A DNA stretch of 64,000 nucleotides, taken from contig NZ_CP043474.1 of the NCBI RefSeq assembly GCF_008329645.1, forward strand, positions 2,666,001 to 2,730,000, written 5' to 3'. The stretch is from Mycolicibacterium grossiae. GTDB taxonomy: Bacteria; Actinomycetota; Actinomycetes; Mycobacteriales; Mycobacteriaceae. The notes below the pieces were generated by a model. That model saw only the letters and a list, made by a program, of their open reading frames with translations, made no database searches and was not told where the DNA came from. Below are positions 32,281 to 40,934 of this stretch, piece by piece (position 1 is the stretch's first letter; every line of letters begins with the position of its first letter). The position numbers and the translations under genes were made by a program.

Positions 32281-33837
32281 CTATCCGAAGGTGACGCCTT
32301 GGGCCAGCGGCAGCTCGGAGGAGTAGTTGACGGTGTTGGTGGCGCGGCGCATGTAGGCCTTCCAGGAGTCCGACCCCGACTCGCGGCCACCGCCGGTCTC
32401 CTTCTCGCCGCCGAACGCGCCACCGATCTCGGCGCCCGAAGTGCCGATGTTGACGTTCGCGATGCCGCAGTCCGAGCCGTCGGCGGCCAGGAAGCGCTCC
32501 GCCTCGCGGACGTCGGTGGTGAAGATGGCCGACGAAAGCCCCTGCGGCACGGCGTTGTTGAGTGCGATCGCCTCGTCCAGCTCGTCATAGGCGACCACGT
32601 AGAGGATCGGGGCGAACGTCTCGGTGTGCATGACCGCGGTCTGCCCGGGCATGCGGACCACGGCGGGCCGCACGTAGTAGCCGCCGTCGGCGCCGTCGAA
32701 CGCGACCCGGTCACCACCGGTGACCTCACCGCCCTCGGCGCGCGCCGTCTCCAGCGCACCGACCATGTCGCGGTAGGAGCGTTCGTGGATCAGCGGGCCG
32801 ACCAGGGTGCCCTCGGCGAACGGATCGCCGACCGGCAGGCTGCGGTAGGCCGTGACGATCCGCTCGACGAGCGCGTCGACGATCGAGCGGTGGGCGAACA
32901 CCCGGCGCAGCGTCGTGCACCGTTGCCCGGCGGTGCCGGCCGCGGAGAACACGATGCCGCGCACCGCGAGGTCGAGATCGGCCGACGGGGTGACGACGGC
33001 GGCGTTGTTGCCGCCGAGTTCCAGCAGGACCCGGCCGAAGCGTTGCGCCACGCGTGGACCGACCTGCCGGCCCATGGCCACCGACCCGGTGGCGCTGAGC
33101 AGCGCGACCCGCGGATCGTCGACCAGCCGCTCACCGACGTCGCGGCCGCCGAGGACGAGGCGCGACACCTCCTCCGGTGCGCCGACGTCGCGGGCGGCCC
33201 GGGTGAGCAGCGCCTGGCAGGCGATGGCGGTCAGTGGGGTGAGTTCGGACGGCTTCCACACCGCGGTGTCACCGCACACCAGCGCCACGGCGACGTTCCA
33301 CGCCCACACCGCGACCGGGAAGTTGAAGGCGGTGATGACGCCGACGACGCCGAGCGGGTGCCAGGTCTCCATGAGCCGGTGGCCCGGCCGCTCGGAGGCG
33401 ATCGTGCGGCCGTACAGCTGCCGGGAGAGACCGACGGCGAACTGGCAGACGTCGATCATCTCCTGCACCTCGCCGAGTGCCTCGGAGTTGATCTTGCCCG
33501 CCTCGACCGTGACGAGCGTGGCGAGGTCGGCGCGGTGCTCGGTGAGCAGTTCGCCGAGCCGCAGCACCAGCGCTCCGCGCACCGGCGCGGGAGTGACGCG
33601 CCATGCGGCGAAGGCGGCGGCCGCCTCGGCGATCGCCGCGTCGGCCTGCTCGGCGGTCGCCGGTGCGACGGTGAACAGGACGTCGCCGGTGATCGGGCTG
33701 CTCGCCGGCATGCCGTCGCCGTCCGGCGCGCCGAGCGCGACGTCGGCGCCGATGGCCGCGAACGCGGTGCGCACCCGGTCGCGCAGCTGCTCGGCGGTCG
33801 GCACCGCCGCGGCGAGGGAGGTCTGGGTGCTGGTCAT
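32281..33837 (-). CDS. pcd: L-piperidine-6-carboxylate (2-aminoadipate semialdehyde) dehydrogenase
   Basis: A 518-residue ALDH7-group enzyme oxidising the aldehyde made from lysine by Lat to 2-aminoadipate. FNFPVAVWAWN (about 175) and the general base in ELGGNNAAVV (about 272) are present. The nucleophile Cys is in GQRCTTLRR (about 307), the GQRCTT pattern typical of ALDH7. GTSGAEIGGAFGGEKETGGG near the end is also diagnostic of the group. The ATG at 33837 is chosen over upstream in-frame readings because it begins the family homology (MTSTQTSL). It is divergent from lrpA and close to lat, the same trio as in M. tuberculosis (pcd, lrpA, lat). Confidence 0.88.
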   Translation of the reverse strand: MTSTQTSLAAAVPTAEQLRDRVRTAFAAIGADVALGAPDGDGMPASSPITGDVLFTVAPATAEQADAAIAEAAAAFAAWRVTPAPVRGALVLRLGELLTEHRADLATLVTVEAGKINSEALGEVQEMIDVCQFAVGLSRQLYGRTIASERPGHRLMETWHPLGVVGVITAFNFPVAVWAWNVAVALVCGDTAVWKPSELTPLTAIACQALLTRAARDVGAPEEVSRLVLGGRDVGERLVDDPRVALLSATGSVAMGRQVGPRVAQRFGRVLLELGGNNAAVVTPSADLDLAVRGIVFSAAGTAGQRCTTLRRVFAHRSIVDALVERIVTAYRSLPVGDPFAEGTLVGPLIHERSYRDMVGALETARAEGGEVTGGDRVAFDGADGGYYVRPAVVRMPGQTAVMHTETFAPILYVVAYDELDEAIALNNAVPQGLSSAIFTTDVREAERFLAADGSDCGIANVNIGTSGAEIGGAFGGEKETGGGRESGSDSWKAYMRRATNTVNYSSELPLAQGVTFG

Positions 33838-33913
33838 GTCGCGGCCTTTCGGTGGGATCGAACGTCGGAGGGATCGTGGGAGAAAACGAGGTCGTGCGGG
33901 TCGCGCGGGCCGC

Positions 33914-33927
33914 GATAGTCTCCGGCC
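33914..33927 (+). promoter_or_regulatory. Probable -10 element of lrpA (leaderless)
   Basis: GATAGT (33914-33919), or TAGTCT two bases later (33916-33921), ends 6-8 bases before the ATG at 33928. No ribosome-binding site is visible. The 90-bp region between pcd and lrpA is otherwise GC-rich without a clear dyad. Confidence 0.42.
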
Positions 33928-34389
33928 ATGACCGACGCGGCCGAGGAACTCGACGACATCGACCGGAGCCTGGTCCGGGCGCTGGTGGCCGACGGGCGCG
34001 CCACACTCGCGCAGCTCGCCGCCTGTGCGGGGCTGTCGGTGTCGGCGGTGCAGTCGCGGGTTCGGCGTCTGGAGGCGCGCGGCGTCGTGCAGGGATACCG
34101 GGCGAAGGTCGATCCGCACGCGGTCGGGAACCTGCTGTCCGCGTTCGTCGCCATCACCCCTCTCGATCCCTCGCAGCCCGACGATGCGCCGGCCCGTCTC
34201 GAACACATCGCGGCGATCGAGTCGTGCCACTCCGTGGCGGGGGACGAGAGCTACGTCCTCCTGGTGCGCGTGCCGTCGGCCCGCGCGCTGGAGGACCTGC
34301 TGCAGCAGATCCGCACGGCGGCGAACGTCCGCACCCGGAGCACGATCATCCTACAAACTTTTTACGAGGGACGCGACGTCATCCCGTAA
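33928..34389 (+). CDS. lrpA: Lrp/AsnC-family transcriptional regulator
   Basis: A 153-residue feast/famine regulator. The N-terminal helix-turn-helix is DIDRSLVRALVADGRATLAQ then SVSAVQSRVRRLEARGVV (about 9-55). A RAM effector domain follows (AFVAITPLDP to the C-terminus), in which small ligands, usually amino acids, bind between dimers. It lies between divergent pcd and downstream lat, both lysine-catabolic, so lysine-responsive control of both is likely. An AT-rich dyad before lat (34416-34428) could be its site. The name follows the syntenic M. tuberculosis gene. Confidence 0.86.
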   Translation: MTDAAEELDDIDRSLVRALVADGRATLAQLAACAGLSVSAVQSRVRRLEARGVVQGYRAKVDPHAVGNLLSAFVAITPLDPSQPDDAPARLEHIAAIESCHSVAGDESYVLLVRVPSARALEDLLQQIRTAANVRTRSTIILQTFYEGRDVIP

Positions 34390-34415
34390 TGATTCCGGTC
34401 AGTAAGGCTTCATGT

Positions 34416-34442
34416 CGTAAATATTGCGTTAGGATCGGCGGC
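34416..34442 (+). promoter_or_regulatory. AT-rich dyad and -10 element before lat
   Basis: CGTAA-ATA-TTGCG (34416-34428) is a 13-bp imperfect palindrome in an unusually AT-rich patch for this genome, as Lrp-type sites often are. TAGGAT (34430-34435) follows and ends 7 bases before the lat ATG, suggesting a leaderless start. The dyad would place a regulator directly upstream of the -10. Confidence 0.45.
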
Positions 34443-35786
34443 ATGACCGCTGTCCTGCCGCACGCCACGACTACTGCGCTCGCGCCCGACGAGGTGCACG
34501 ACGTCCTGCGCCGCAGCATCCTCACCGACGGGATGGACCTCGTCCTGGACCTGGACCGCTCGGCGGGCTCCCGCCTGATCGACGCCCGCGACGGCCGGTC
34601 CTACCTCGACATGTTCACTTTCTTCGCCTCCTCGGCCCTGGGCATGAACCACCCGGCGCTGGCCGACGACGAGGAGTTCCGCGCCGAGCTGGCCGCGGCG
34701 GCGGTCAACAAGCCCAGCAACTCCGACGTGTACACCGTGCCCATGGCGCGCTTCGTCGACGCCTTCCGGCGCGTGCTGGGTGACCCGGCGCTGCCCCACC
34801 TGTTCTTCGTCGACGGCGGGGCGCTCGCGGTGGAGAACGCGCTCAAGGTGGCGTTCGACTGGAAGAGCAGGCACAACGAGGCCCGCGGTGTCGATCCGGC
34901 GCTCGGCACGCGGGTGCTGCACCTGCGTGGCGCCTTCCACGGCCGCAGCGGCTACACGCTCTCGCTGACCAACACCGACCCCACCAAGGTCGCCCGCTTC
35001 CCGAAGTTCGACTGGCCCCGCATCGATGCGCCGTACCTGCGCCCGGGTCTCGACGACGACGCCCTGGCCGCACTGGAGGCCGAGTCGCTGCGGCAGGCGC
35101 GCGCGGCCTTCGAGGCGCACCCGCACGACATCGCCTGCTTCCTCGCCGAGCCGATCCAGGGAGAGGGTGGCGACCGGCACCTGCGGCCCGGCTTCTTCGC
35201 CGCGATGCGCGCGCTGTGCGACGAGTACGACACGCTGCTGATCTTCGACGAAGTGCAGACCGGCTGCGGCATGACCGGAACCGCCTGGGCCTATCAGCAA
35301 TTGGGTGTCGCGCCCGACGTCGTCGCGTTCGGCAAGAAGGCGCAGGTGTGCGGCGTCATGGCCGGACGCCGCGTCGACGAGGTCGCCGACAACGTCTTCG
35401 CCGTCAGCTCCCGGATCAACTCGACCTGGGGCGGCAACCTGACCGACATGGTCCGCGCCCGTCGCATCCTGGAGGTGATCGAGGCCGACGGGCTGGTCGC
35501 GCGGGCCGCCGAGGTCGGTGAGTACCTGCTCGGTGGCCTCGAGGCGCTGGCCGCCGACTTCCGCGCCCTGGTCTCGGCGCCGCGGGGCCGCGGGCTGATG
35601 TGTGCCTTCACCATGCCCTCGCCCGTGCAGCGCGACGCGCTGATCGCGGGTCTGTGGGACGCCGGGGTGATCATGCTCGGCAGCGGCCCGGACAGCGTGC
35701 GGTTCCGTCCGGCGCTCACCGTCACCCGCGAGGAGATCGACGAGGCGCTCGCCGCGGTGCGCCGCGTGCTGGCTCAGATGCGCTGA
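34443..35786 (+). CDS. lat: L-lysine epsilon-aminotransferase
   Basis: A 447-residue class III PLP aminotransferase transferring the epsilon-amino group of lysine to 2-oxoglutarate. The PLP Lys is in VAFGKKAQVCG (K298). IFDEVQTGCG (about 270-279) is the pyridine-nitrogen Asp motif, and EPIQGEGG (about 238) carries the Glu switch known in the M. tuberculosis enzyme. The N-terminus DGMDLVLDLDRSAGSRLID is typical for Lat. Length matches the family (about 449). It follows lrpA by 53 bp with its own -10. It converges on, and overlaps by 13 bases, the Mrr-like nuclease gene. Confidence 0.92.
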   Translation: MTAVLPHATTTALAPDEVHDVLRRSILTDGMDLVLDLDRSAGSRLIDARDGRSYLDMFTFFASSALGMNHPALADDEEFRAELAAAAVNKPSNSDVYTVPMARFVDAFRRVLGDPALPHLFFVDGGALAVENALKVAFDWKSRHNEARGVDPALGTRVLHLRGAFHGRSGYTLSLTNTDPTKVARFPKFDWPRIDAPYLRPGLDDDALAALEAESLRQARAAFEAHPHDIACFLAEPIQGEGGDRHLRPGFFAAMRALCDEYDTLLIFDEVQTGCGMTGTAWAYQQLGVAPDVVAFGKKAQVCGVMAGRRVDEVADNVFAVSSRINSTWGGNLTDMVRARRILEVIEADGLVARAAEVGEYLLGGLEALAADFRALVSAPRGRGLMCAFTMPSPVQRDALIAGLWDAGVIMLGSGPDSVRFRPALTVTREEIDEALAAVRRVLAQMR

Positions 35787-36325
35787 GCGCCCGGCGCGAG
35801 CAGCGCACGGATCGTGCCGGCGAGGCGGGTCAGCTCGGCGCCGCCGACGAGCACGCACCCGTGCCGCTCGGCGAGACGGCGCGCGGCGGGGGTGAAGTCG
35901 TTGTCGGTGACCACCATGGTCCGCGTGCAGTCCTGCATCGGTGCCCCGGCCACCACCTCCTGCACGGCACCGGTACCGACCGGCCGGGCTTGGCGCTTGC
36001 ACTGGATCGCGAGCCGGTTCGGGCGGGTGCCGACGATGAGGTCCACGCCCCAGTCACCCGACAGCGGCGTCATGATCACCGGTGCGCCGGTGCTGCGTGC
36101 GACGCGGGCCACGTGGTCCTCGAACTCGGTGCCCGAGAGGGCGGCCTTGTCCGCGGCGGGATGCTCGCGCGGGCTCGGCGTCGCGGCGCCCCGCGCGAGC
36201 CCGAGGGCGAACGCCGGCAGCGCCGGTGCGAGCACGCCGATCAGCACGCACCACTGGACGTCGAGGCCGCACGCCCACGCCGCGCCGGCGGCCAGCAGGC
36301 CCACCGCCACCCGCGTCCTCCACAC
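35774..36325 (-). CDS. Membrane-anchored Mrr-like restriction endonuclease domain protein
   Basis: A 183-residue protein. The N-terminal third is hydrophobic (VGLLAAGAAWACG and CVLIGVLAPALPAFALGL), giving two membrane helices. The C-terminal part, from GTEFEDHVARVA at about 70, is a PD-(D/E)xK nuclease of the Mrr type. The Asp is in GDWGVDLIV, and the Gln-x-Lys pair in AIQCKRQ near residue 115, with the conserved Glu upstream in TEFEDHV. No methylase or specificity subunit is nearby, so this is not a standard restriction system. It may cut foreign or modified DNA at the membrane. The GTG start at 36325 is a best guess. It lies 11 bp downstream of the xanthine dehydrogenase gene, on the same strand. 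Confidence 0.72.
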   Translation of the reverse strand: MWRTRVAVGLLAAGAAWACGLDVQWCVLIGVLAPALPAFALGLARGAATPSPREHPAADKAALSGTEFEDHVARVARSTGAPVIMTPLSGDWGVDLIVGTRPNRLAIQCKRQARPVGTGAVQEVVAGAPMQDCTRTMVVTDNDFTPAARRLAERHGCVLVGGAELTRLAGTIRALLAPGAQRI

Positions 36326-36336
36326 GGTGGCCGACT

Positions 36337-38985
36337 CTAGGGTGCCCCGCTGACATGCAGTTCGCGCCACACCCGCGCCGGCGTCATCGGAAGACGCCGC
36401 AGCCGTGCGCCGCAGGCCCGGGCGATGGCGTTGGCCAGCGCCGGCGCCACCGGGTTGTACGGCGACTCGCTCATCGACTTCGCGCCCAGCGGGCCGAGTT
36501 CGTCGACGGTGTCGGCGAAGTGGACCTCCGTCACGGGCACGTCCGCGAGCTGGGGGATGTGGTAGTTGCGCAGCTCCGTCGTCGTCACCGCGCCGTCGGG
36601 ACCGACTCGCATCTCCTCGTACAGCGACGAGCCGATCGCTTGCGCCACACCGCCTTCCACCTGCCCGCGGCACTGCTCCGGGTTCAGCACCACGCCGGCA
36701 TCGGCGGCCTGCACCGACTGCAGGATGCGCACCACCCCGGTGCGCACGTCCACGGCGACGCGGAACGCCTGCACGTTGAACGCCACCGACCGCGGCGTGC
36801 CGTCGTGCCGGCCGTGCCCCGTCAGCGGCGCGACGCCGCCCGCGTCGAGCCGGGCTCGCAGGTCCGCGCACGCCGCGCGTACGGCGCGGCCCGCCACCAC
36901 GGTGCCCGCGGAGCCGAAGGCGCCCGTGTCGTAGCCGGTGAAGTCGGTGTCGGACTGGCGGATGCGGACGCGCTCGACCGGGACGTCGAACTCCGCGGCC
37001 ACGAGCTGCGCGTGCACGGTCGAGGTGCCGTTGCCGAACTCCGCGGTACCGACCGAGAGCACGTAGCCGCCGTCGGCGCCGAGCGTCAGCGACGCCTCGG
37101 AGTGGTGGCCGCGCGGCGGGATGGTCGCGATCATGGCCAGCGCCATGCCCTCGCCGACCCGCCAGTGCGCACCCTCGGGTGGCGCGACGCCATTGCCCGC
37201 GTGCAGCGCCCGCTGCGCGTCGTCGATGCACTGATCCAGCCCGTAGCTGCCGAACCCGAGGTCGTGATGGCCGTCCTGGGTGTCGACGAACGGATCGCCG
37301 GGCACCACGACGTTGCGCCGGCGCAGCTCGAACGGGTCGATGCCGAGGTCGAGCGCCAGCTCGTCGAGCGCGGACTCGATGGCGAACGCCACCTGGCCGA
37401 GGCCGTAACCGCGGAAGGCGCCCGAGGGAATGTTGTTGGTGTACACCGCCTCCGCGTCGACGCGCTTGTTGGGGCAGCGGTACACCGCCACGGATTCGCC
37501 GCAGCCATGGAACATGACCCCCACGGTGTGGTTGGCGTAGGCGCCCGCGTCGACGAGGACGTCGACGGCCAGTGCGGTCAGCACGCCGTCCGGTCCGGCG
37601 GCGACCGTCGCATCGACGCGGAACGGGTGCCGGCACGGGGCGCCGGTGAACTCCTCGGAACGGGTGAACTCGTAGCGCACCGGGAGTCCGAGGCGCAACA
37701 CCGCGAGCGCGACGAGGTCCTCGGCGAGCATCTCCTGTTTGGCACCGAAGCCGCCACCGACGCGGCGGGTGAAGACGTGCACGTCGTCGGGCCGTAGGCC
37801 GAACAGATGGCACAGCTCGTCGCGCACCAGGAACGGCACCTGCGAGCTGGTGCGGACCACCAGCCGGCCGGCCTCGTCACGCCACCCGGTGGCGCCGTGG
37901 GTCTCGAGGTGCGCGTGCTGCACGCGCGCGGTGTGCCACCGGCCGCGGACCACGGCGCCGCCGGACCGCTCGGCCGCGGCGATGCCTGCGGCGACGTCGC
38001 CCACCTCGCCGTGGTGGGCGGCCACCAGGTTGCGTCCGGCGTCGAGGATGCGTGCCTCGACGCCCTTGTCGCCGTGCACCTTCGGCGCATCCGGCAGGCG
38101 CGCGGCCTCGGGGTCGAGCACGGCGGGCAGCTCCTGATACTCGACGGCGATCGCGCGGCACGCGGCTTCCGCGGTGGCGACGTCGTCGGCGACCACCGCG
38201 GCCACGCGCTGCCCGACGAAGCGCACGACGTCGTCGAGGACCAGGGTGTCGTCGGGGTCGTCGCGACGGTCGTCGTGGCGGGCGGTGGAGAACGCGGCCC
38301 GGGGACCGTCACGGTGGGTGAGCACCAGCCGGACCCCCGGAAGGCGTTCGGCCGCAGCGGTGTCGATCGCGATGATCCGGGCGTGCGCGACGGGGCTGCG
38401 GAGGACCGCCAGGTGCAGCAGGCCGGACGGAGCGAAGTCCATCGTGTACTGCTCGGTGCCCGTCACGACGCGGAGGCCTGCCGGCGCCGCGATGGACCGG
38501 CCGACGTCGGCGGCGCCCTCGGACTTCTCGACGTTCCTCCGTCCGGCGAGCGCATCGCCGATCGCGCGGTACCCGGTGCAGCGGCACAGGTTGCCCTTGA
38601 GTCGTTCGGCGAGCGCCTCGGCGGCGTCCGGCGTGGCGGCCTCGAGCACGGCTGAATCCAGCGTCGCGGCGGTGGTGATCATCCCCGCGGTGCAGAAGCC
38701 GCACTGGAAGCCGGCGGCCTCGGCGAACCGGCGCTGCAGCGGATGCAGATCGTCGGGCGTGCCGAGTCCCGCGACGGTGGTGACGGCGCGGCCGGCGGCG
38801 CGGAAGGCCGGATACACGCAGGAGTGCACGGCAGCGCCGTCGACGATCACCGAACACGCGCCGCAGTCCCCGGCGTCGCACCCCTTCTTCACCTCGACGT
38901 GCCCGTGGTCGCGCAGGTAGGTGCGCAGGCACTGGCCGGGCCGCGGCTCGCCGGGCAGGGGTCGGCCGTTCACGGTGACGGTCAC
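36337..38985 (-). CDS. Xanthine dehydrogenase-family subunit: [2Fe-2S] and molybdopterin domains fused
   Basis: An 882-residue molybdenum hydroxylase subunit, probably xanthine/hypoxanthine dehydrogenase. Residues 1 to about 165 are the two [2Fe-2S] domains: [11 protein letters not shown] with a later Cys (plant-type cluster) and CGFCTAGM...CRCTGY (helical cluster). From about 180 the molybdopterin domain begins (GTEQYTMDF). [10 protein letters not shown] (about 400), AFRGYGLGQ and, near the C-terminus, [12 protein letters not shown] are cofactor segments; the last carries the catalytic Glu. FAD is on a separate gene upstream, overlapping by 4 bases. The uricase operon 3 kb away supports purine as substrate, but other aldehyde or N-heterocycle hydroxylases share this architecture. 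Confidence 0.82.
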   Translation of the reverse strand: MTVTVNGRPLPGEPRPGQCLRTYLRDHGHVEVKKGCDAGDCGACSVIVDGAAVHSCVYPAFRAAGRAVTTVAGLGTPDDLHPLQRRFAEAAGFQCGFCTAGMITTAATLDSAVLEAATPDAAEALAERLKGNLCRCTGYRAIGDALAGRRNVEKSEGAADVGRSIAAPAGLRVVTGTEQYTMDFAPSGLLHLAVLRSPVAHARIIAIDTAAAERLPGVRLVLTHRDGPRAAFSTARHDDRRDDPDDTLVLDDVVRFVGQRVAAVVADDVATAEAACRAIAVEYQELPAVLDPEAARLPDAPKVHGDKGVEARILDAGRNLVAAHHGEVGDVAAGIAAAERSGGAVVRGRWHTARVQHAHLETHGATGWRDEAGRLVVRTSSQVPFLVRDELCHLFGLRPDDVHVFTRRVGGGFGAKQEMLAEDLVALAVLRLGLPVRYEFTRSEEFTGAPCRHPFRVDATVAAGPDGVLTALAVDVLVDAGAYANHTVGVMFHGCGESVAVYRCPNKRVDAEAVYTNNIPSGAFRGYGLGQVAFAIESALDELALDLGIDPFELRRRNVVVPGDPFVDTQDGHHDLGFGSYGLDQCIDDAQRALHAGNGVAPPEGAHWRVGEGMALAMIATIPPRGHHSEASLTLGADGGYVLSVGTAEFGNGTSTVHAQLVAAEFDVPVERVRIRQSDTDFTGYDTGAFGSAGTVVAGRAVRAACADLRARLDAGGVAPLTGHGRHDGTPRSVAFNVQAFRVAVDVRTGVVRILQSVQAADAGVVLNPEQCRGQVEGGVAQAIGSSLYEEMRVGPDGAVTTTELRNYHIPQLADVPVTEVHFADTVDELGPLGAKSMSESPYNPVAPALANAIARACGARLRRLPMTPARVWRELHVSGAP

Positions 38986-39815
38986 GACAGCTCCGCGCAG
39001 ACCTCGTCGGCGAGCAGCAGCGTCATGGCGCGCCGCCAGTCGGGGTCGCCGTGCGGATCGTCGGTCCACGCGTCGGCGGGAATGGTGGCGTGCGCGGCGC
39101 GGACGTCCGCGGCGTGCGGCGGGCGGTCGAAGGAGAAGACGTAGGGCCGCACCGTCGCCGCCGTCACGGACAGGTGCACGCGCCCGCCGTCGGCAGCCGC
39201 GTCGCGGCGTCCGATGACCACGACGCCGGAGCGGCCGAGGGCCGACGGCGCCAGCTTGCGGTACGCCGTCCGTGCGCGCAGCGCCGCGGCGGGAACGTGG
39301 GCGGAGCGCAGGACGTCGCCCGAGGCGAGCACGTTGGCGCTGCTGCCCGTGACGAAGTCGGTGACCGGCAGCCGGTAGTCGGCGCCGTCGGACCGCCACA
39401 CGGTGACCTCGCCGTCCAACGCCGACAGCAGCGAGATCATGGCGCCGGCCGGGAACGACAGACACACATTGCCGCCGACCGTCGCCGTCCGCCAGATCTT
39501 GAACGACGCGAGCAGAGCGGTGCAGCACTGGTGGAACAGCGGCGCAGCCTGCCAGTCCGGGCGGGTCGACGGCAGTGCGGTCGACAGCGCGGACATCTCG
39601 GCCAGTGTGCAGGTGGCGGCCAGGTCGATCCCACCGTCGTCGACGGTGACGGGCGGCCAGCCCAGGGCGGTGAGGTCGACGAGGCGGCGCACCCCGGGCT
39701 GGGGTTCGGAGAACAACCAGGTGCCGCCGGCGAGCACGGCGTCGGTCCTCTCCAACGGCCAGAGCGTGGCGCGGCTCGTCGGGGCGACGACTGCTTCGAC
39801 GGTGCCGAGGTCCAT
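38982..39815 (-). CDS. Xanthine dehydrogenase-family FAD-binding subunit
   Basis: A 277-residue FAD subunit of the CoxM/XdhB-FAD type, carrying electrons from the iron-sulfur clusters to NAD+. LAGGTWLF (about 29-36) is the first FAD loop and [15 protein letters not shown] (about 110-124) the second, both characteristic of the family. Length (about 280) is normal for a stand-alone FAD subunit. Its stop overlaps the GTG of the fused iron-sulfur/molybdopterin gene (GTGA at 38985-38982), so the two make one complex. No XdhC-type maturation factor is found in the window. Confidence 0.84.
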   Translation of the reverse strand: MDLGTVEAVVAPTSRATLWPLERTDAVLAGGTWLFSEPQPGVRRLVDLTALGWPPVTVDDGGIDLAATCTLAEMSALSTALPSTRPDWQAAPLFHQCCTALLASFKIWRTATVGGNVCLSFPAGAMISLLSALDGEVTVWRSDGADYRLPVTDFVTGSSANVLASGDVLRSAHVPAAALRARTAYRKLAPSALGRSGVVVIGRRDAAADGGRVHLSVTAATVRPYVFSFDRPPHAADVRAAHATIPADAWTDDPHGDPDWRRAMTLLLADEVCAELS

Positions 39816-39868
39816 CGCTCGACGATACGAACGACGGGCGCACCCCGCATGCCGTACGGCACACGAAG

Positions 39869-39897
39869 AAGCCCGACCGGTGGGACCGGTCGGGCTT
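39869..39897 (-). terminator. Strong hairpin after the CsbD-like gene
   Basis: AAGCCCGACCGGT (39869-39881) pairs perfectly with ACCGGTCGGGCTT (39885-39897) around a GGG loop. It lies 28 bp beyond the CsbD stop and upstream of the xanthine dehydrogenase operon on the same strand. There is no U-run, but GC-rich hairpins of this kind serve as terminators in mycobacteria. A separate perfect palindrome, TGCCGTACGGCA, lies at 39850-39861, between this hairpin and the FAD-subunit start, and could be an operator. Confidence 0.65.
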
Positions 39898-39924
39898 CTC
39901 GGTTCGGCTGGGGAGATCAGCCGA

Positions 39925-40155
39925 TCACTGATGGGATTCCTGGCGCTTCTCCGCGGCGGCGGCGCTCGTCCGCGCCGCGTCCGCCTCGGCTTCCTTCTTG
40001 GCGGCGTCGCGCTGGGCCTCGGCCTTGTCCTGCTGGGCCTTGCCCTCCTCGGTCAGGTTGTCACTGCCGGTGACGGTGCCCGCCACTTCCTTCGCCTTGC
40101 CCTTGACGTCCTCGACGACGCCCTTGATGCCCTCTTCGGGTCCGCTATCGGCCAT
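39925..40155 (-). CDS. CsbD-like general stress protein
   Basis: A 76-residue, highly charged, Cys- and Trp-free protein. EEGIKGVVEDVKGKAKEVAG followed by TGSDNLTEEGKAQQDKAEA is the CsbD-family pattern of amphipathic repeats. The C-terminal half is an Ala/Lys/Glu coil. The start ATG at 40155 is chosen over the one at 40161 because AAGGAG lies 6 bases before the former and abuts the latter. A SigF-type promoter (40252-40226) lies about 70 bp upstream, and rsbW-sigF is next door and divergent. That fits a stationary-phase or osmotic-stress role; the molecular function of CsbD proteins is not established. Confidence 0.78.
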   Translation of the reverse strand: MADSGPEEGIKGVVEDVKGKAKEVAGTVTGSDNLTEEGKAQQDKAEAQRDAAKKEAEADAARTSAAAAEKRQESHQ

Positions 40156-40225
40156 GGCCATCTCCTTCGATCGTCCGAGAGCCGGCACTCCACGTGTCGG
40201 AGGCCTCGCTCCGTGCTCTGGACTG

Positions 40226-40252
40226 GTTCCCAACGGCCGCTGACGTCAAACC
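40226..40252 (-). promoter_or_regulatory. SigF-type promoter for the CsbD-like gene
   Basis: On the minus strand GGTTT (40252-40248), 16 bp, GGGAAC (40231-40226). The mycobacterial SigF consensus is GGWWT-N15-17-GGGTAY, so the -35 matches fully and the -10 at five of six positions. The sigF gene itself is 0.7 kb away. Confidence 0.6.
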
Positions 40253-40279
40253 CGGTGGGCGGGCGCCTCGGCGTCGTGA

Positions 40280-40300
40280 TCGCAAAAGCAGTGATTGCGA
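40280..40300. repeat. Inverted repeat in the csbD/rsbW divergent region
   Basis: TCGCAA-N9-TTGCGA, two perfect 6-bp arms 21 bp end to end. It lies between the two divergent SigF-type promoters in the 374-bp non-coding region 40156-40529 and could bind a regulator of either. No small gene with a convincing start was found in that region. Confidence 0.4.
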
Positions 40301-40372
40301 ACGACTTTCGCTGCCACGTCCGCCTCGGGATCCGGGCGTGACGTGACGCGCACCACCTCGGGTCGGCCATCG

Positions 40373-40398
40373 GGTTTGAAAACGGCCCATCTGGGCAC
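40373..40398 (+). promoter_or_regulatory. SigF-type promoter candidate for rsbW-sigF
   Basis: GGTTT (40373-40377), 15 bp, GGGCAC (40393-40398): five of five and five of six matches to the SigF consensus. It lies about 130 bp before the rsbW start, a long leader. A closer TAGTCT (40503-40508) could be a housekeeping -10. Autoregulation of usfX-sigF by SigF is known in mycobacteria. Confidence 0.45.
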
Positions 40399-40529
40399 AC
40401 ATCGCCGACGTGTCGCGGGAGGTGGGGTCGTCCGAGGCGACCATGCCGTCACCCCGCTCTTGCGGCGAGCCACCCCGGCCGGGACGGATTTCCGCCGGGG
40501 GTAGTCTCGCGTGGAGATCAGGAGGTCGC

Positions 40530-40934
40530 GTGGCAGAGGTTGACGACAAGGTCGAGTTCAGGGTGGCCGCCAAGTTGGAGAACTTGGCGATCCTGCGCAC
40601 CCTCGTCGCGGCGGTGGGCACCTTCCAGGATCTGGACTCCGACACCGTGGCCGACCTGCGGTTGGCCGTCGACGAGGCCTGCACGCGGCTCATCCGGTCC
40701 GCGGTTCCCGCCGCGACCCTGATCGTCTCGGTGTGCCCGACGCTCGACGACGTCGTCATCGACGCGTCGACCGCCTGCACCACCGCCGACATCATGGAGC
40801 CGGGCAGCTTCAGCTGGCACGTGCTCAGCTCGCTGGCCGACGACGTGCAGACCTACCAGGACGGTCAGGGGCCCGACGGCGGACAGATCGTCGGCATCAC
40901 GATGTCGACGAGACGAGTGAGTTCTCTTCGGTGA
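40530..40934 (+). CDS. rsbW: Anti-sigma-F factor (RsbW/UsfX-type serine kinase-like)
   Basis: A 134-residue GHKL-fold anti-sigma factor that holds SigF inactive until an anti-anti-sigma factor or other signal releases it. DLRLAVDEACTRL (about 44-56) is the N-box helix. The rest is short, and the ATP-lid Gly boxes are poorly conserved, as in UsfX (about 145 residues). The GTG at 40530 follows AGGAGG. Its stop overlaps the sigF start (GTGA at 40931-40934), so the two are made in step. The pairing with SigF fixes the identity; in mycobacteria the gene is also called usfX. Confidence 0.86.
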   Translation: MAEVDDKVEFRVAAKLENLAILRTLVAAVGTFQDLDSDTVADLRLAVDEACTRLIRSAVPAATLIVSVCPTLDDVVIDASTACTTADIMEPGSFSWHVLSSLADDVQTYQDGQGPDGGQIVGITMSTRRVSSLR

